Source of the DNA: CAYVMN01 sp964452575
Lineage (GTDB): Bacteria; Desulfobacterota; DSM-4660; Desulfatiglandales; Desulfatiglandaceae
Direction of reading: 5' to 3'
Length of the DNA: 23,820 nt
Assembly (NCBI GenBank): GCA_964452575.1
Contig: CAYVMN010000046.1
Span: 1 to 23,820, forward strand
Positions 1-7,321 of the stretch are shown piece after piece; position 1 is the first letter of the stretch, and each line of letters starts with the position of its first letter. The notes beneath the pieces were generated by a model that saw nothing but the letters and a program-made list of their open reading frames with translations, was not told the origin of the DNA and did no database searches. Made by a program: the position numbers and the translations under genes.

Positions 1-42
1 ACGAGGACTTCGGGTCTTCAATTTTGTCCTTGTCCCTAACCC

Positions 43-62
43 TGAACGTTGAACCATGAACC
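43..62. repeat. short TGAAC-type tandem repeat in gene-free left edge
   Basis: Positions 1-198 hold no gene I can support on either strand. Three near-identical units (TGAAC at 43-47, TTGAACC at 49-55, ATGAACC at 56-62) follow one another. Low-complexity stretches of this kind are common between genes in environmental genomes. The downstream partner expected for an MlaE permease (an MlaF ATPase) would lie to the left on the minus strand and does not begin within these bases. Confidence 0.35.
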
Positions 63-198
63 TGTAAACGCTTACCCAAACACCTTAGCCTTTTCACCAA
101 TGGGTCCCTGGCACACCCAAATGCCTTGCGCTCTGAATTGTTTAAAAATCTTGGGTGCAAAGGGGCGCTGTCAGCAATAAGGCTGTTTGCCTTCGCAC

Positions 199-978
199 CT
201 AAAAGAGTAAGGAGGTCATAAAGTAGTCCCACACAAGGATCAAAACCGATGAGACGACCACCGCCTGCGTCGTAGCGCTGCTGACACCTTCGGCACCGAA
301 TCCTGTGTATATTCCGGTATAATATCCCTTGAAACAGCAGACCCAGATAATTATTATGCCGAAACTGAGGGACTTGTAGATGCCCTCCATAATATCTTTC
401 ATTTCCATGTAGTTGGCCATCTCTCCGAAATAGGTCCCGGCCCCCACCCCTAATAGCTTCCCGCCGATCAGATATCCCCCCAAGATACCCACTACATCAA
501 AAATCGCTGTCAAGAGGGGTAGAGAGATTATTGCCGCCAGTATATTAGGCACCATGAGATAACGATAAGGGTTCAGCCCCATCAGTTCCAATGCATCTAC
601 CTGCTCAGTGATCCGCATGATCCCTATCTCCGCTGCAATGGCAGAGCCCGCCCTTCCTGTTACCATTAATGCGGTAATGACGGGTCCCAATTCCTTGATC
701 AGGGCAAGGCCTACCATTGGCCCAAGGAATGCATCAGATCCAAATCGACTGAGGCTGTAAAACCCCTGAAATCCCAAAACCATCCCTGAAAAACTCCCTG
801 TAAGGAGTATCACAACAGTGGACTGGAGCCCGATAAAATGAATTTGCTTCAAGAGGCGGGTAAATTTAATGGGCGGGATAAAGGTATAGAAAAGGGTCAC
901 TGCCAGGAAAAGTCCCATGACCCCTAATCTCCGTACGAGCCTGAGCGGGGAAGCCCCTAGTCTTCTTATTATCGACAT
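199..978 (-). CDS. mlaE: MlaE-family ABC transporter permease
   Basis: This is the inner-membrane permease of an Mla-type phospholipid/lipid ABC transporter, which moves lipids between the inner and outer membranes together with an MlaF ATPase and an MlaD-type MCE substrate-binding protein. From the ATG at 978 the protein is 259 residues, close to the roughly 260 usual for the family. The reading frame can be opened 16 codons earlier at a TTG (1026), but neither start has a clear ribosome site. The sequence shows about five hydrophobic segments and the family core: a glycine-rich stretch (GSFSGMVLGFQG), then LIKELGPVITALMVTGRAGSAIAAEIG, given here only as the conserved block after the second membrane segment, and the EQVDALELMGLNP motif. 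The ATPase and MCE partners are not in the window, so the operon is either cut by the window edge or scattered. The family call is firm; the exact lipid substrate is unknown. Confidence 0.9.
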   Translation of the reverse strand: MSIIRRLGASPLRLVRRLGVMGLFLAVTLFYTFIPPIKFTRLLKQIHFIGLQSTVVILLTGSFSGMVLGFQGFYSLSRFGSDAFLGPMVGLALIKELGPVITALMVTGRAGSAIAAEIGIMRITEQVDALELMGLNPYRYLMVPNILAAIISLPLLTAIFDVVGILGGYLIGGKLLGVGAGTYFGEMANYMEMKDIMEGIYKSLSFGIIIIWVCCFKGYYTGIYTGFGAEGVSSATTQAVVVSSVLILVWDYFMTSLLF

Positions 979-1050
979 GGAGGCAAGTGTTGCAAAACTC
1001 GCCGCGGAAGTCAAAAAGTTTTGCAAGTCAGCAGACTAAAATAATTCGGC

Positions 1051-1089
1051 GCCAGGGGCGTTGAAATTCCCTGGCATTTATAATATTAA
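1051..1089 (+). promoter_or_regulatory. candidate promoter with inverted repeat upstream of threonine synthase
   Basis: In the gap between the divergent mlaE and threonine synthase genes there is a 7-base inverted repeat, GCCAGGG (1051-1057) and CCCTGGC (1069-1075). It brackets a -35-like TTGAAA (1061-1066). Seventeen bases further on lies TATTAA (1084-1089), a fair -10; a perfect TATAAT at 1079-1084 is too close to that -35. The repeat could be an operator or a small hairpin. This is seen by eye only. Confidence 0.35.
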
Positions 1090-1152
1090 GAGATTTTGAT
1101 GGACGACAACTCGCCAAACGGATGTTCAAGAACCCCAGAAGAGGAATAAAAA

Positions 1153-2655
1153 GTGAAGATAGATCAATTTCCAGAAGATATCAGGCCACATCTACTCCCT
1201 GAGCCTCGGGGCATAATGGTCTACAGATGCCTTGGATGCAAGGGCGAGTTTGACATATCCCGACTCCTCTATACCTGTCCCGAATGCGGGAGCGTGCTCA
1301 TGCTCAGCAATAAGAACAGCCATCTCATCGACGAGGTCGGTGGGGAAAGATGGCGTAAGATATTTGATTACAGAAAGATGTTGAACCACAGGGCCATAAA
1401 GGGCGTCTTCCGTTATTATGAATTCATTGCCCCAATCATCCCTTTAAATCGGATTGTCTACCTGGGAGAGGGACACACCCCCATGGTTGAAGCAAATGAT
1501 CGCCTAAAAGATATGGTTGGTCTTGACTTCTATTTCAAAAATGACGGTCTAAACCCCAGTGCCTCCTTCAAGGACAGAGGCATGGCCTGTGCCCTCAGCT
1601 ATATCAACTATCTGGCCAAGAATAGGGGTATGGGCAATATGCTGGCCATCTGTGCCTCTACGGGCGACACCTCTGCATCAGCCGCGCTCTATGCATCTTA
1701 CCTGGAGGATTTTTTGAAATCTGCGGTCCTGTTGCCCAAGGGAAAGGTAACCCCCCAACAGCTATCCCAGCCCCTGGGAAGTGGGGCCAGGGTCCTCGAG
1801 ATACCGGGCGTGTTTGACGATTGTATGAAGGTGGTTGAATCCCTTGCAGAAAAATATAATGTTGCACTCCTCAACTCCAAAAACAGCTGGCGTATTGTGG
1901 GGCAGGAGTCCTTTTCCTTTGAAATATCCCAGGACTTTGACTATGAGGTGGGAGACAAGACCGTTGTGGTCCCCATAGGCAATGCAGGGAATATCACCGC
2001 GGTTATGAATGGCTTTCTAAAGTTTTACAAATCAGGGGTGATAGAGCGGTTGCCCAAGATTGTAGGTGTGCAATCGGAACATGCCGATCCTGTTTACCGC
2101 TATTATCAAAGAGAAAGCTTACTTGGGGCGGATTTTGTGCCTGTGGCTGTAAGGCCAAGTGTTGCCCAGGCGGCCATGATAGGCAATCCGGTATCTATGC
2201 CCAGGGTTATTCAACTTGTTAAGGAATATGACGAAACCGCCGGGGAGAGAAAGATATTTGTGGTACAGGTGAGCGAGCAAGAGATAATGGATTCCATGAT
2301 CTTGGCAAACAGGAATGGCAACATTGCGTGCACCCAGGGCGGAGAGTCACTGGCCGGTCTAAAAAGGGCGGTGGAGGCGGGCTATGTTAGATCACCCGAG
2401 ATTGGGGTATTGGATTCGACCGCCCATGTCCTCAAGTTCTCTATGTTTCAGGATATGTATTTAAGTAACACATTCAACGCTGAATTCGATGTCGTACCAA
2501 AGCCGGAGCTGAGTAATGCCCCGGTTCAGGTGCACCCCGAAGGACTTTCCAAATACCCCTCGTCAGGAAGGCCTCTCTCAGGAGAAGACATGAGGACGTT
2601 TATATATGAAATGACCGCAGAGATTGCAAGGATACTTAGTCTAGAGAAGAAATAG
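1153..2655 (+). CDS. thrC: threonine synthase
   Basis: This PLP enzyme converts O-phospho-L-homoserine to L-threonine, the last step of threonine biosynthesis in the cytosol. Residues 26-45 carry a zinc-ribbon-like Cys-x2-Cys...Cys-x2-Cys (C26, C29, C42, C45) seen at the N-terminus of one subset of threonine synthases. The PLP-binding motif NPSASFKDRGM follows, with K140 as the Schiff-base lysine. A phosphate-binding glycine loop (VVPIGNAGNITAV) lies mid-protein. At 500 residues it is full length. The start is a GTG at 1153 with AGAGGA about 8 bases upstream. The stop abuts the ATG of the next gene with no gap, so translation is probably coupled with the phosphatase and rlmH. A related PLP fold-type II enzyme such as cysteate synthase is an alternative, but the overall pattern favours threonine synthase. 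Confidence 0.9.
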   Translation: MKIDQFPEDIRPHLLPEPRGIMVYRCLGCKGEFDISRLLYTCPECGSVLMLSNKNSHLIDEVGGERWRKIFDYRKMLNHRAIKGVFRYYEFIAPIIPLNRIVYLGEGHTPMVEANDRLKDMVGLDFYFKNDGLNPSASFKDRGMACALSYINYLAKNRGMGNMLAICASTGDTSASAALYASYLEDFLKSAVLLPKGKVTPQQLSQPLGSGARVLEIPGVFDDCMKVVESLAEKYNVALLNSKNSWRIVGQESFSFEISQDFDYEVGDKTVVVPIGNAGNITAVMNGFLKFYKSGVIERLPKIVGVQSEHADPVYRYYQRESLLGADFVPVAVRPSVAQAAMIGNPVSMPRVIQLVKEYDETAGERKIFVVQVSEQEIMDSMILANRNGNIACTQGGESLAGLKRAVEAGYVRSPEIGVLDSTAHVLKFSMFQDMYLSNTFNAEFDVVPKPELSNAPVQVHPEGLSKYPSSGRPLSGEDMRTFIYEMTAEIARILSLEKK

Positions 2656-3126
2656 ATGAATATCCTGTTTGTATGCGACGGAAATGTCAGCCGCAGCTTT
2701 CTTGCCGAGATGTTACTCAAGAGGGAGCTGGGAGATTTCAACAAGGACAGGTTCTCCATATCTTCTGCAGGTCTCTCTGCCTTTCCTGGGAGCCCCCCTG
2801 ATGATCAGATGGTCAGTTATCTGAGAAAAATGGGAATTTTTCCTGAAACACACAGATCCAGACGGATTACAAAGGAGGATGTGGACTGGGCAGACCTCAT
2901 CATGGTCATGGAGAGATACCATGTTACCAGAGTCCAGAATTTGTGGCCAGAGGTAAAGGGTAAGGTCGAACTCCTCGGGAGGTATATTGCAGGCGGACAA
3001 TTCGCAGACGACATCCCCGATCCCTTTGGGAGATCCCCTTATCACTACCGTCTCGCCCAGTCACAAATCACATCGGCCATAAGATCTCTCGCCAAGAAGC
3101 TCACTGCCAACAGGGTCAAAGGGTAG
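2656..3126 (+). CDS. low-molecular-weight protein-tyrosine phosphatase
   Basis: This 156-residue protein is the usual size for the LMW-PTP / arsenate-reductase-like family, which removes phosphate from tyrosine through a cysteine-phosphate intermediate. The P-loop sits at the N-terminus as C7-x5-R13-S14 (VCDGNVSRS), and the general-acid aspartate is D122 in the DIPDPFG motif. The second P-loop cysteine often found in eukaryotic members is serine here (S12). Wzb-type members dephosphorylate BY-kinases in capsule export. This one is not beside the window's BY-kinase but about 16 kb upstream, between threonine synthase and rlmH, so a link to exopolysaccharide control is only an inference. An arsenate reductase role is less likely because the extra thiol cysteines are absent. 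The ATG directly follows the thrC stop. Confidence 0.87.
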   Translation: MNILFVCDGNVSRSFLAEMLLKRELGDFNKDRFSISSAGLSAFPGSPPDDQMVSYLRKMGIFPETHRSRRITKEDVDWADLIMVMERYHVTRVQNLWPEVKGKVELLGRYIAGGQFADDIPDPFGRSPYHYRLAQSQITSAIRSLAKKLTANRVKG

Positions 3127-3128
3127 GG

Positions 3129-3599
3129 ATGCTCAGTATCAGGGTAATCGTTGTGGATAAGACTCGCTCCCCTTTCCTTAGGCGTGGAGAATCCTTCTAC
3201 CTTGACCGGCTCCGAAGATACGCGCATCTCGAGTGGGTGCCGGTCAAGCCTGCCAAGATAATGAAAGGGCGCCCAGCATACAAGGTCCTTGCTCAGGAAG
3301 GGGAGTCCATATCCAGGAGACTCCTTCCCCGTGACTATATAATTGCCCTGGATCGAACGGGTAAGAGCTATGAGTCAGAGGGATTTGCAAGAAGGATTCA
3401 GGAATTGTCCGTTACCCAGCCACGGTTGAGCTTCATTATTGGGGGAGCCATAGGTCTGTCAACGGAGTTGTTAAATGCGGCAGATGAAATTCTCTCCCTC
3501 TCCAGATTCACCCTTACCCATGAGATGAGCCGTCTCCTGCTTTTGGAACAGCTCTACAGGGCGTTCACCATTATCAAAAACGAAAAATACCATAAGTGA
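3129..3599 (+). CDS. rlmH: 23S rRNA pseudouridine(1915)-N3-methyltransferase
   Basis: RlmH is a SPOUT-class, SAM-dependent methyltransferase that modifies pseudouridine 1915 in helix 69 of 23S rRNA on the assembled 70S ribosome. The 156-residue length matches the family. The glycine-rich SAM-binding knot motif reads FIIGGAIGLS, and the hallmark C-terminus LLLLEQLYRAFTIIKNEKYH ends in the typical Tyr-His. The first residues (MLSIRVIVVDKTRSPFL) are in keeping with the family start. The ATG lies two bases after the phosphatase stop, with GGGTAGGG as a likely ribosome site, so it is the third gene of the thrC operon. Its stop is only 7 bases from the stop of the convergent receiver gene, and there is no terminator in the gap. 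Confidence 0.93.
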   Translation: MLSIRVIVVDKTRSPFLRRGESFYLDRLRRYAHLEWVPVKPAKIMKGRPAYKVLAQEGESISRRLLPRDYIIALDRTGKSYESEGFARRIQELSVTQPRLSFIIGGAIGLSTELLNAADEILSLSRFTLTHEMSRLLLLEQLYRAFTIIKNEKYHK

Positions 3600-3606
3600 T
3601 TCCAAT

Positions 3607-3978
3607 TCATTCCGCCTTGTCTTTAGCGGCCTCCAGGGCCATTGTTATCTTGTTCTTGAGCTCAGTTAGATCAAAGGACTTAATAACATAGAAGTCCGCT
3701 GCAATGGATTTCACGTCCTCTTTGAATGTGTCATAGGCCGTGCAGAGCACAACGGGTAGATCATAAAACCTGTTTCTTATGTCCTGCAGCAGATCTAATC
3801 CATTGTAATCCACCATCTTGATATCCAGGACAATCAGATCAGGCTTCTCGTCTTCGATTCTTTCCAAGAGCTTATAACCGCTTTCGGCTGTAATCACTTC
3901 ATAACCCGCCTCGCTCAGCTCCTCGGAATAGAGGTAGCGGATATGTTCTTCATCATCCACAACTAGGATTTTTGCCAT
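3607..3978 (-). CDS. stand-alone CheY-like response regulator receiver
   Basis: A single receiver domain of 123 residues with no output domain. It shows the acidic pair D8-D9, the phospho-acceptor D52 (IVLDIK), T80 and the conserved lysine K100. The lysine is followed by serine (KSFD) rather than the usual proline. Such proteins are phosphorylated by a histidine kinase and act by protein contact, for example on another kinase, a motor or an enzyme. No kinase is in the window. A good ribosome site (GAGGAG) precedes the ATG on the minus strand. A -10-like TATGAT (minus strand, 4018-4013) lies at the edge of the neighbouring inverted-repeat block, so its promoter may overlap that element. Confidence 0.9.
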   Translation of the reverse strand: MAKILVVDDEEHIRYLYSEELSEAGYEVITAESGYKLLERIEDEKPDLIVLDIKMVDYNGLDLLQDIRNRFYDLPVVLCTAYDTFKEDVKSIAADFYVIKSFDLTELKNKITMALEAAKDKAE

Positions 3979-4015
3979 AATATTTTCTCCTCAGTTTCAG
4001 TAAGGTAAATTGATC

Positions 4016-4310
4016 ATAACACTTTAGCGTTTTGAAAGAAAGGCATAGGACCGTGAGGGTCTTTTTTCCAAAGGACGTAACCCAAATTCTTCACAGCCTG
4101 TGGCACGCCCCCTTAGCTTTAAATACAGTTTCTGCCAGGCAGGAAAGAGGGCTCTTCATAGGGACATCCTCTTATGGGGCTGTTCCGTAACGGGGTTCAA
4201 GACATCACTGCCGTTCCATGAAATGATGCCGTCCTTTACGTCCTTTGGAAAAAAGACCCTCGCGGTCCGTCATCTTACTCCTCAGTGTTTTCAAAACGCT
4301 AAAGTGTTAT
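4016..4310. repeat. 295-base element with long nested terminal inverted repeats
   Basis: The 439-base gap between the receiver and the glycosyltransferase is dominated by this block. The outer arms are 22-base perfect inverted repeats (4016-4037 and 4289-4310; sequence starts ATAACACTTTAGCG). The inner arms are 33 bases with one mismatch (4048-4080 and 4236-4268; core GTCTTTTTTCCAAAGGACG). The outer and inner arms are separated by 10 bases on the left and 20 on the right. About 155 bases of unique sequence lie in the centre, including a small CTGCC-A-GGCAG palindrome. On the minus strand the right arm also holds GAGGAG followed by an ATG opening a 22-codon frame. The arrangement resembles a MITE-like non-autonomous element, or a very long RNA hairpin. 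I see no clear target-site duplication and no transposase. Confidence 0.7.
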
Positions 4311-4417
4311 AAATAATACTTTTTCATACTACAAATATCTAGAATTTGCAAATGGAAGTAGCCTGAGGCCACAGCAAGGTTGAACTCGATACACGCATAG
4401 GAGGGATCAATCTCCTC

Positions 4418-5518
4418 TCAGGACGAGAGTAAGGTGTGTAAGAAACGGGCAATTTGTTCTGCGCCATTGGGGCCTCCTCGGCATATACGGCCACAGGCCA
4501 GGAGATCAGATAGACGCCGCACCCAGGTGCCCGCTTGAAACTCCTCTTCTTCAATGGGGATGCCGTTCATATGATCTCGTATATAGCCTGCCAGGATCTC
4601 CGATTCCTGAAAGCGACTCCTCTTTATGTAACCGAAGGGGACACCTCCGTGGTAGACCTCGGCGAGGGTGCTGTATCCTACTTTCCCCACAACCGCGTCG
4701 CTGGCATTGATCAGGTCAGGATGAAAGAATCTCGAATGATGCGGCAGGAAGATCAGATTGTTAGAAATTTCCTTTGAATTCCTGCCACCTGGGATGACAA
4801 AATGTGTATCTTGTGAAATTGTCAATTCCCCCATTGAATCATAATCTACCGGTATTCCACCCATAGTGACCATCACAAGTCTGCTGCCCGGAGGTACCCC
4901 TAATCGCTTGCGAATGTCCTCAGGACAGGACCTAGCTCGTCGACTCACGGGCAAGGTGGTAAGCACGGCCTTGCTGCTCGGCCGGCATACGGGTTCTGTT
5001 TGCACATGATGGTCCGCAGCATCAAACAGGCTTCTGAGATAGGAGATATGGGGCATCAGCCGGCTGTCAAGGTCCAGGTATTCCTGATAGACCCAGTCCC
5101 AGGTAAAATTCTCGACCAGCACAGAAGGGAGGCCTGCCTCTTGAGCGACCGCGATTCCCATGGGGGAGATATCGCATACGACAAGGTCACACCCAAGCCT
5201 TCCTATTTCATCTGCCATTTCCCTTATTTGAGAAGAATTGAATGGGAAAAAACAATTCAGCTGCTCTATGGTCTTTGCCAGGTCCGCATGGAGAGGGTTT
5301 TTTTGAATCAGCCCCACGTCGGTTATCTTGGAATGATATTCAAAGGCTGCTCCGATCGAGTCCACGAAAAACCATTCCGGAACCGTGGTAAAGATCTCGA
5401 TGGCGATGGACGGACCGATTTCGCGAAGGCTGGCCATTACCGAGGCGGCCCTGGCCGCATGGCCAAAACCGTGAGGAGATATGAAATAGGCGATTCGGTG
5501 TCTTACCTTGCGTGGCAT
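4418..5518 (-). CDS. predicted GT-B glycosyltransferase (MurG / arabinokinase N-domain-like)
   Basis: A 366-residue protein with the layout of a GT-B glycosyltransferase. The N-terminal half begins with the glycine-rich HGFGHAAR loop (residues 16-23), like the N-terminal domain of plant arabinokinase and the MurG/UGT group. The C-terminal half has VMVTMGG, and near residue 290 the donor-site pattern DAVVGKVGYSTLAEVYHGG, typical of sugar-nucleotide binding in this clan. There is no signal peptide, so a cytosolic or membrane-associated enzyme is expected. Donor and acceptor cannot be named from sequence. It is probably transcribed alone: the inverted-repeat block separates it from the receiver gene downstream, and the symporter diverges from it 167 bases away. 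The ATG at 5518 has no strong ribosome site. The clan is confident, the reaction is not. Confidence 0.75.
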   Translation of the reverse strand: MPRKVRHRIAYFISPHGFGHAARAASVMASLREIGPSIAIEIFTTVPEWFFVDSIGAAFEYHSKITDVGLIQKNPLHADLAKTIEQLNCFFPFNSSQIREMADEIGRLGCDLVVCDISPMGIAVAQEAGLPSVLVENFTWDWVYQEYLDLDSRLMPHISYLRSLFDAADHHVQTEPVCRPSSKAVLTTLPVSRRARSCPEDIRKRLGVPPGSRLVMVTMGGIPVDYDSMGELTISQDTHFVIPGGRNSKEISNNLIFLPHHSRFFHPDLINASDAVVGKVGYSTLAEVYHGGVPFGYIKRSRFQESEILAGYIRDHMNGIPIEEEEFQAGTWVRRLSDLLACGRICRGGPNGAEQIARFLHTLLSS

Positions 5519-5685
5519 AAGAAATGGGTGTTTCGTTGGCCTTATTGATTGACTCTAAGGCCGGCCCTGCGCTAAAGTCCATAGCCATATGTCAAGCGGG
5601 AGTAATGGGTTATTGGCCCGTAAGCGGTTACGTGTTCAGGTTGACTGGCGGCCCGATCCGCAAACCAGGTCAGTAAGTAATTTAC

Positions 5686-7188
5686 ATGGAAACACATTTT
5701 CTTCTCACAGACAAGCTGATTTTGATAGGTTACTTTTTGGGAATCATACTCTTCGGTTCCTATTTTTGCAAGAGGAGCAATACATCCCTCGGGTTCATGA
5801 TCGCCCAGGGGAGGCTACCCAGCTGGGCCGTCGGGATGTCCATACTGGGCACATTTGTCAGCAGCATAACCTTTCTCGCCTATCCTGGTCAGGCCTACAA
5901 TTTCAACTGGGACGTATTCATGTTTTCTCTCACGCTCCCTGTGGCGGCCATAGTTGCAAGTCTCTACTTCATACCCTTGTACCGAACAAGAGTGAAGGTC
6001 TCTGCTTACGAATACCTGGAAGAACGCTTCGGCGGATGGGCCCGCATTTACGGCAGCATCAGCTTCATGCTGGGCTCCCTTGCCCGAATCGGTATGATAT
6101 TGTTTCTCGTCTCCCTGGTCCTGCACCACCTGACCGGATGGTCATATTCCACGATCATACTCATAACCGGCACTGGCGTCATATTCTATACCGTACTCGG
6201 CGGGATCGAGGCCGTTATCTGGACCGACGTCGTCCAGGTAATCATTCTTTTTGGGGGCGCAATTATTTCCATAACCATTCTGATCCTCGACATGCCAGGA
6301 GGTCTGGGACAGATATTTGCCATTGGCTCAGAATATCATAAGTTCTCCCTGGGCAGCTGGAGGCCTGATCTGGTGACACCCACAGCCTGGGTGGTGGTCT
6401 TGTACGGGGTAATGGAAAACCTCAGGAATTTCGGGGTTGACCAGAACTATGTCCAACGCTACCAGACCACACCATCTATGAAAGACGCCTCTCGCTCGGT
6501 GTGGACGGCAGCTCTTGTCTACATCCCCATATCCGCACTCTTCCTCTTTATTGGTACGGCCCTATACGCCTACTACTCGGTTCACCCAGGAGAACTCCCC
6601 GCCCATTTACAGGGAGGGCTCACCGGGGACAAGATATTCCCTCTCTTTATCGCAACTCAGTTACCTCCTGGGCTCCGCGGGTTGCTCGTTGCAGCGATAT
6701 TTGCCGCTGCCATGAGCAGCATTGATTCGTCTCTCAACTGCGTCTCTACCCTCACATTACTCGATTTCTACAAGAAGTATGTGAACAGGGGTGCAGATGA
6801 AAGAAAGAGCATCAGGATGCTTAGAATATATACGGTAATCTGGGGCATCCTGGGCACGGTCACCGGTTTGGCAATGACCCGTGTCCAGACTGCCCTTGAA
6901 ACAGGATGGCAGCTTGCGGGCATAGCCGGTGGCGGAGTGATAGGGCTGTTTCTCCTGGGGATATCTTTCAGATGGATAGGACGCTGGCAGGCGATTGTTG
7001 CGGTCATCGCCAGCTTGATTAGCATTACCTGGGCAACCTTCGCACGGCACCTTCCTGAAGGCTGGGGTTCGATTGAGTGTACCTGGCATACCCGAATGAT
7101 CGGCGTGATCGGCACCATCACCCTTCTGGTCGTAGGCATTGGGCTGGGCCTCCTCGTGAGGCCCAAAAGGGGTTCCTGGGGTCAATAG
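5686..7188 (+). CDS. sodium:solute symporter (SSS family)
   Basis: A 500-residue integral membrane protein of about 13 hydrophobic segments that couples sodium entry to uptake of an organic solute. The family signature TVLGGIEAVIWTDVVQ lies at 169-184, a conserved DQNYVQRY at 252-259, and the sodium-2-site region AAAMSSIDSSLN at 340-351. Solutes in this family include proline, pantothenate, sialic acid, sugars and short carboxylates; the sequence alone does not choose among them. The CoA-transferase gene follows after about 130 bases, so a carboxylate that is later activated to a CoA ester is a reasonable guess. The ATG at 5686 gives a short N-terminus ahead of the first membrane segment, as expected. 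Its ribosome site is weak. Confidence 0.9.
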   Translation: METHFLLTDKLILIGYFLGIILFGSYFCKRSNTSLGFMIAQGRLPSWAVGMSILGTFVSSITFLAYPGQAYNFNWDVFMFSLTLPVAAIVASLYFIPLYRTRVKVSAYEYLEERFGGWARIYGSISFMLGSLARIGMILFLVSLVLHHLTGWSYSTIILITGTGVIFYTVLGGIEAVIWTDVVQVIILFGGAIISITILILDMPGGLGQIFAIGSEYHKFSLGSWRPDLVTPTAWVVVLYGVMENLRNFGVDQNYVQRYQTTPSMKDASRSVWTAALVYIPISALFLFIGTALYAYYSVHPGELPAHLQGGLTGDKIFPLFIATQLPPGLRGLLVAAIFAAAMSSIDSSLNCVSTLTLLDFYKKYVNRGADERKSIRMLRIYTVIWGILGTVTGLAMTRVQTALETGWQLAGIAGGGVIGLFLLGISFRWIGRWQAIVAVIASLISITWATFARHLPEGWGSIECTWHTRMIGVIGTITLLVVGIGLGLLVRPKRGSWGQ

Positions 7189-7321
7189 GGGGTTTTAAAC
7201 GAAGCCACTTCGGATTCTTTACTAGGCAACGAAAAAGTTTTACTGGACATCGGGCTGCCAGATATATAGATTCCGCAAAACCTAACGGGTTTGAATAGAA
7301 CAGGGATTGGAGGATTAATGG

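Noticed and set aside
4100..4312. A 70-codon frame inside the inverted-repeat element
   Set aside because: It runs through both the unique centre and the right repeat arm, with no ribosome site or recognisable domain; the repeat explains the sequence better.
5000..5548. A 182-codon plus-strand frame opposite the glycosyltransferase
   Set aside because: It is antisense to a gene with recognisable motifs and has no ribosome site or family features.
5589..6341. A 250-codon open frame on the plus strand overlapping the symporter start
   Set aside because: It lies in another frame of a clear symporter gene, is rich in His, Arg and Pro as shadow frames are, and shows no domain.
7200..7212. Terminator after the symporter (CGAAG-CCA-CTTCG)
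   Set aside because: The stem is only 5 bases with a 3-base loop and lacks a T run directly after it.
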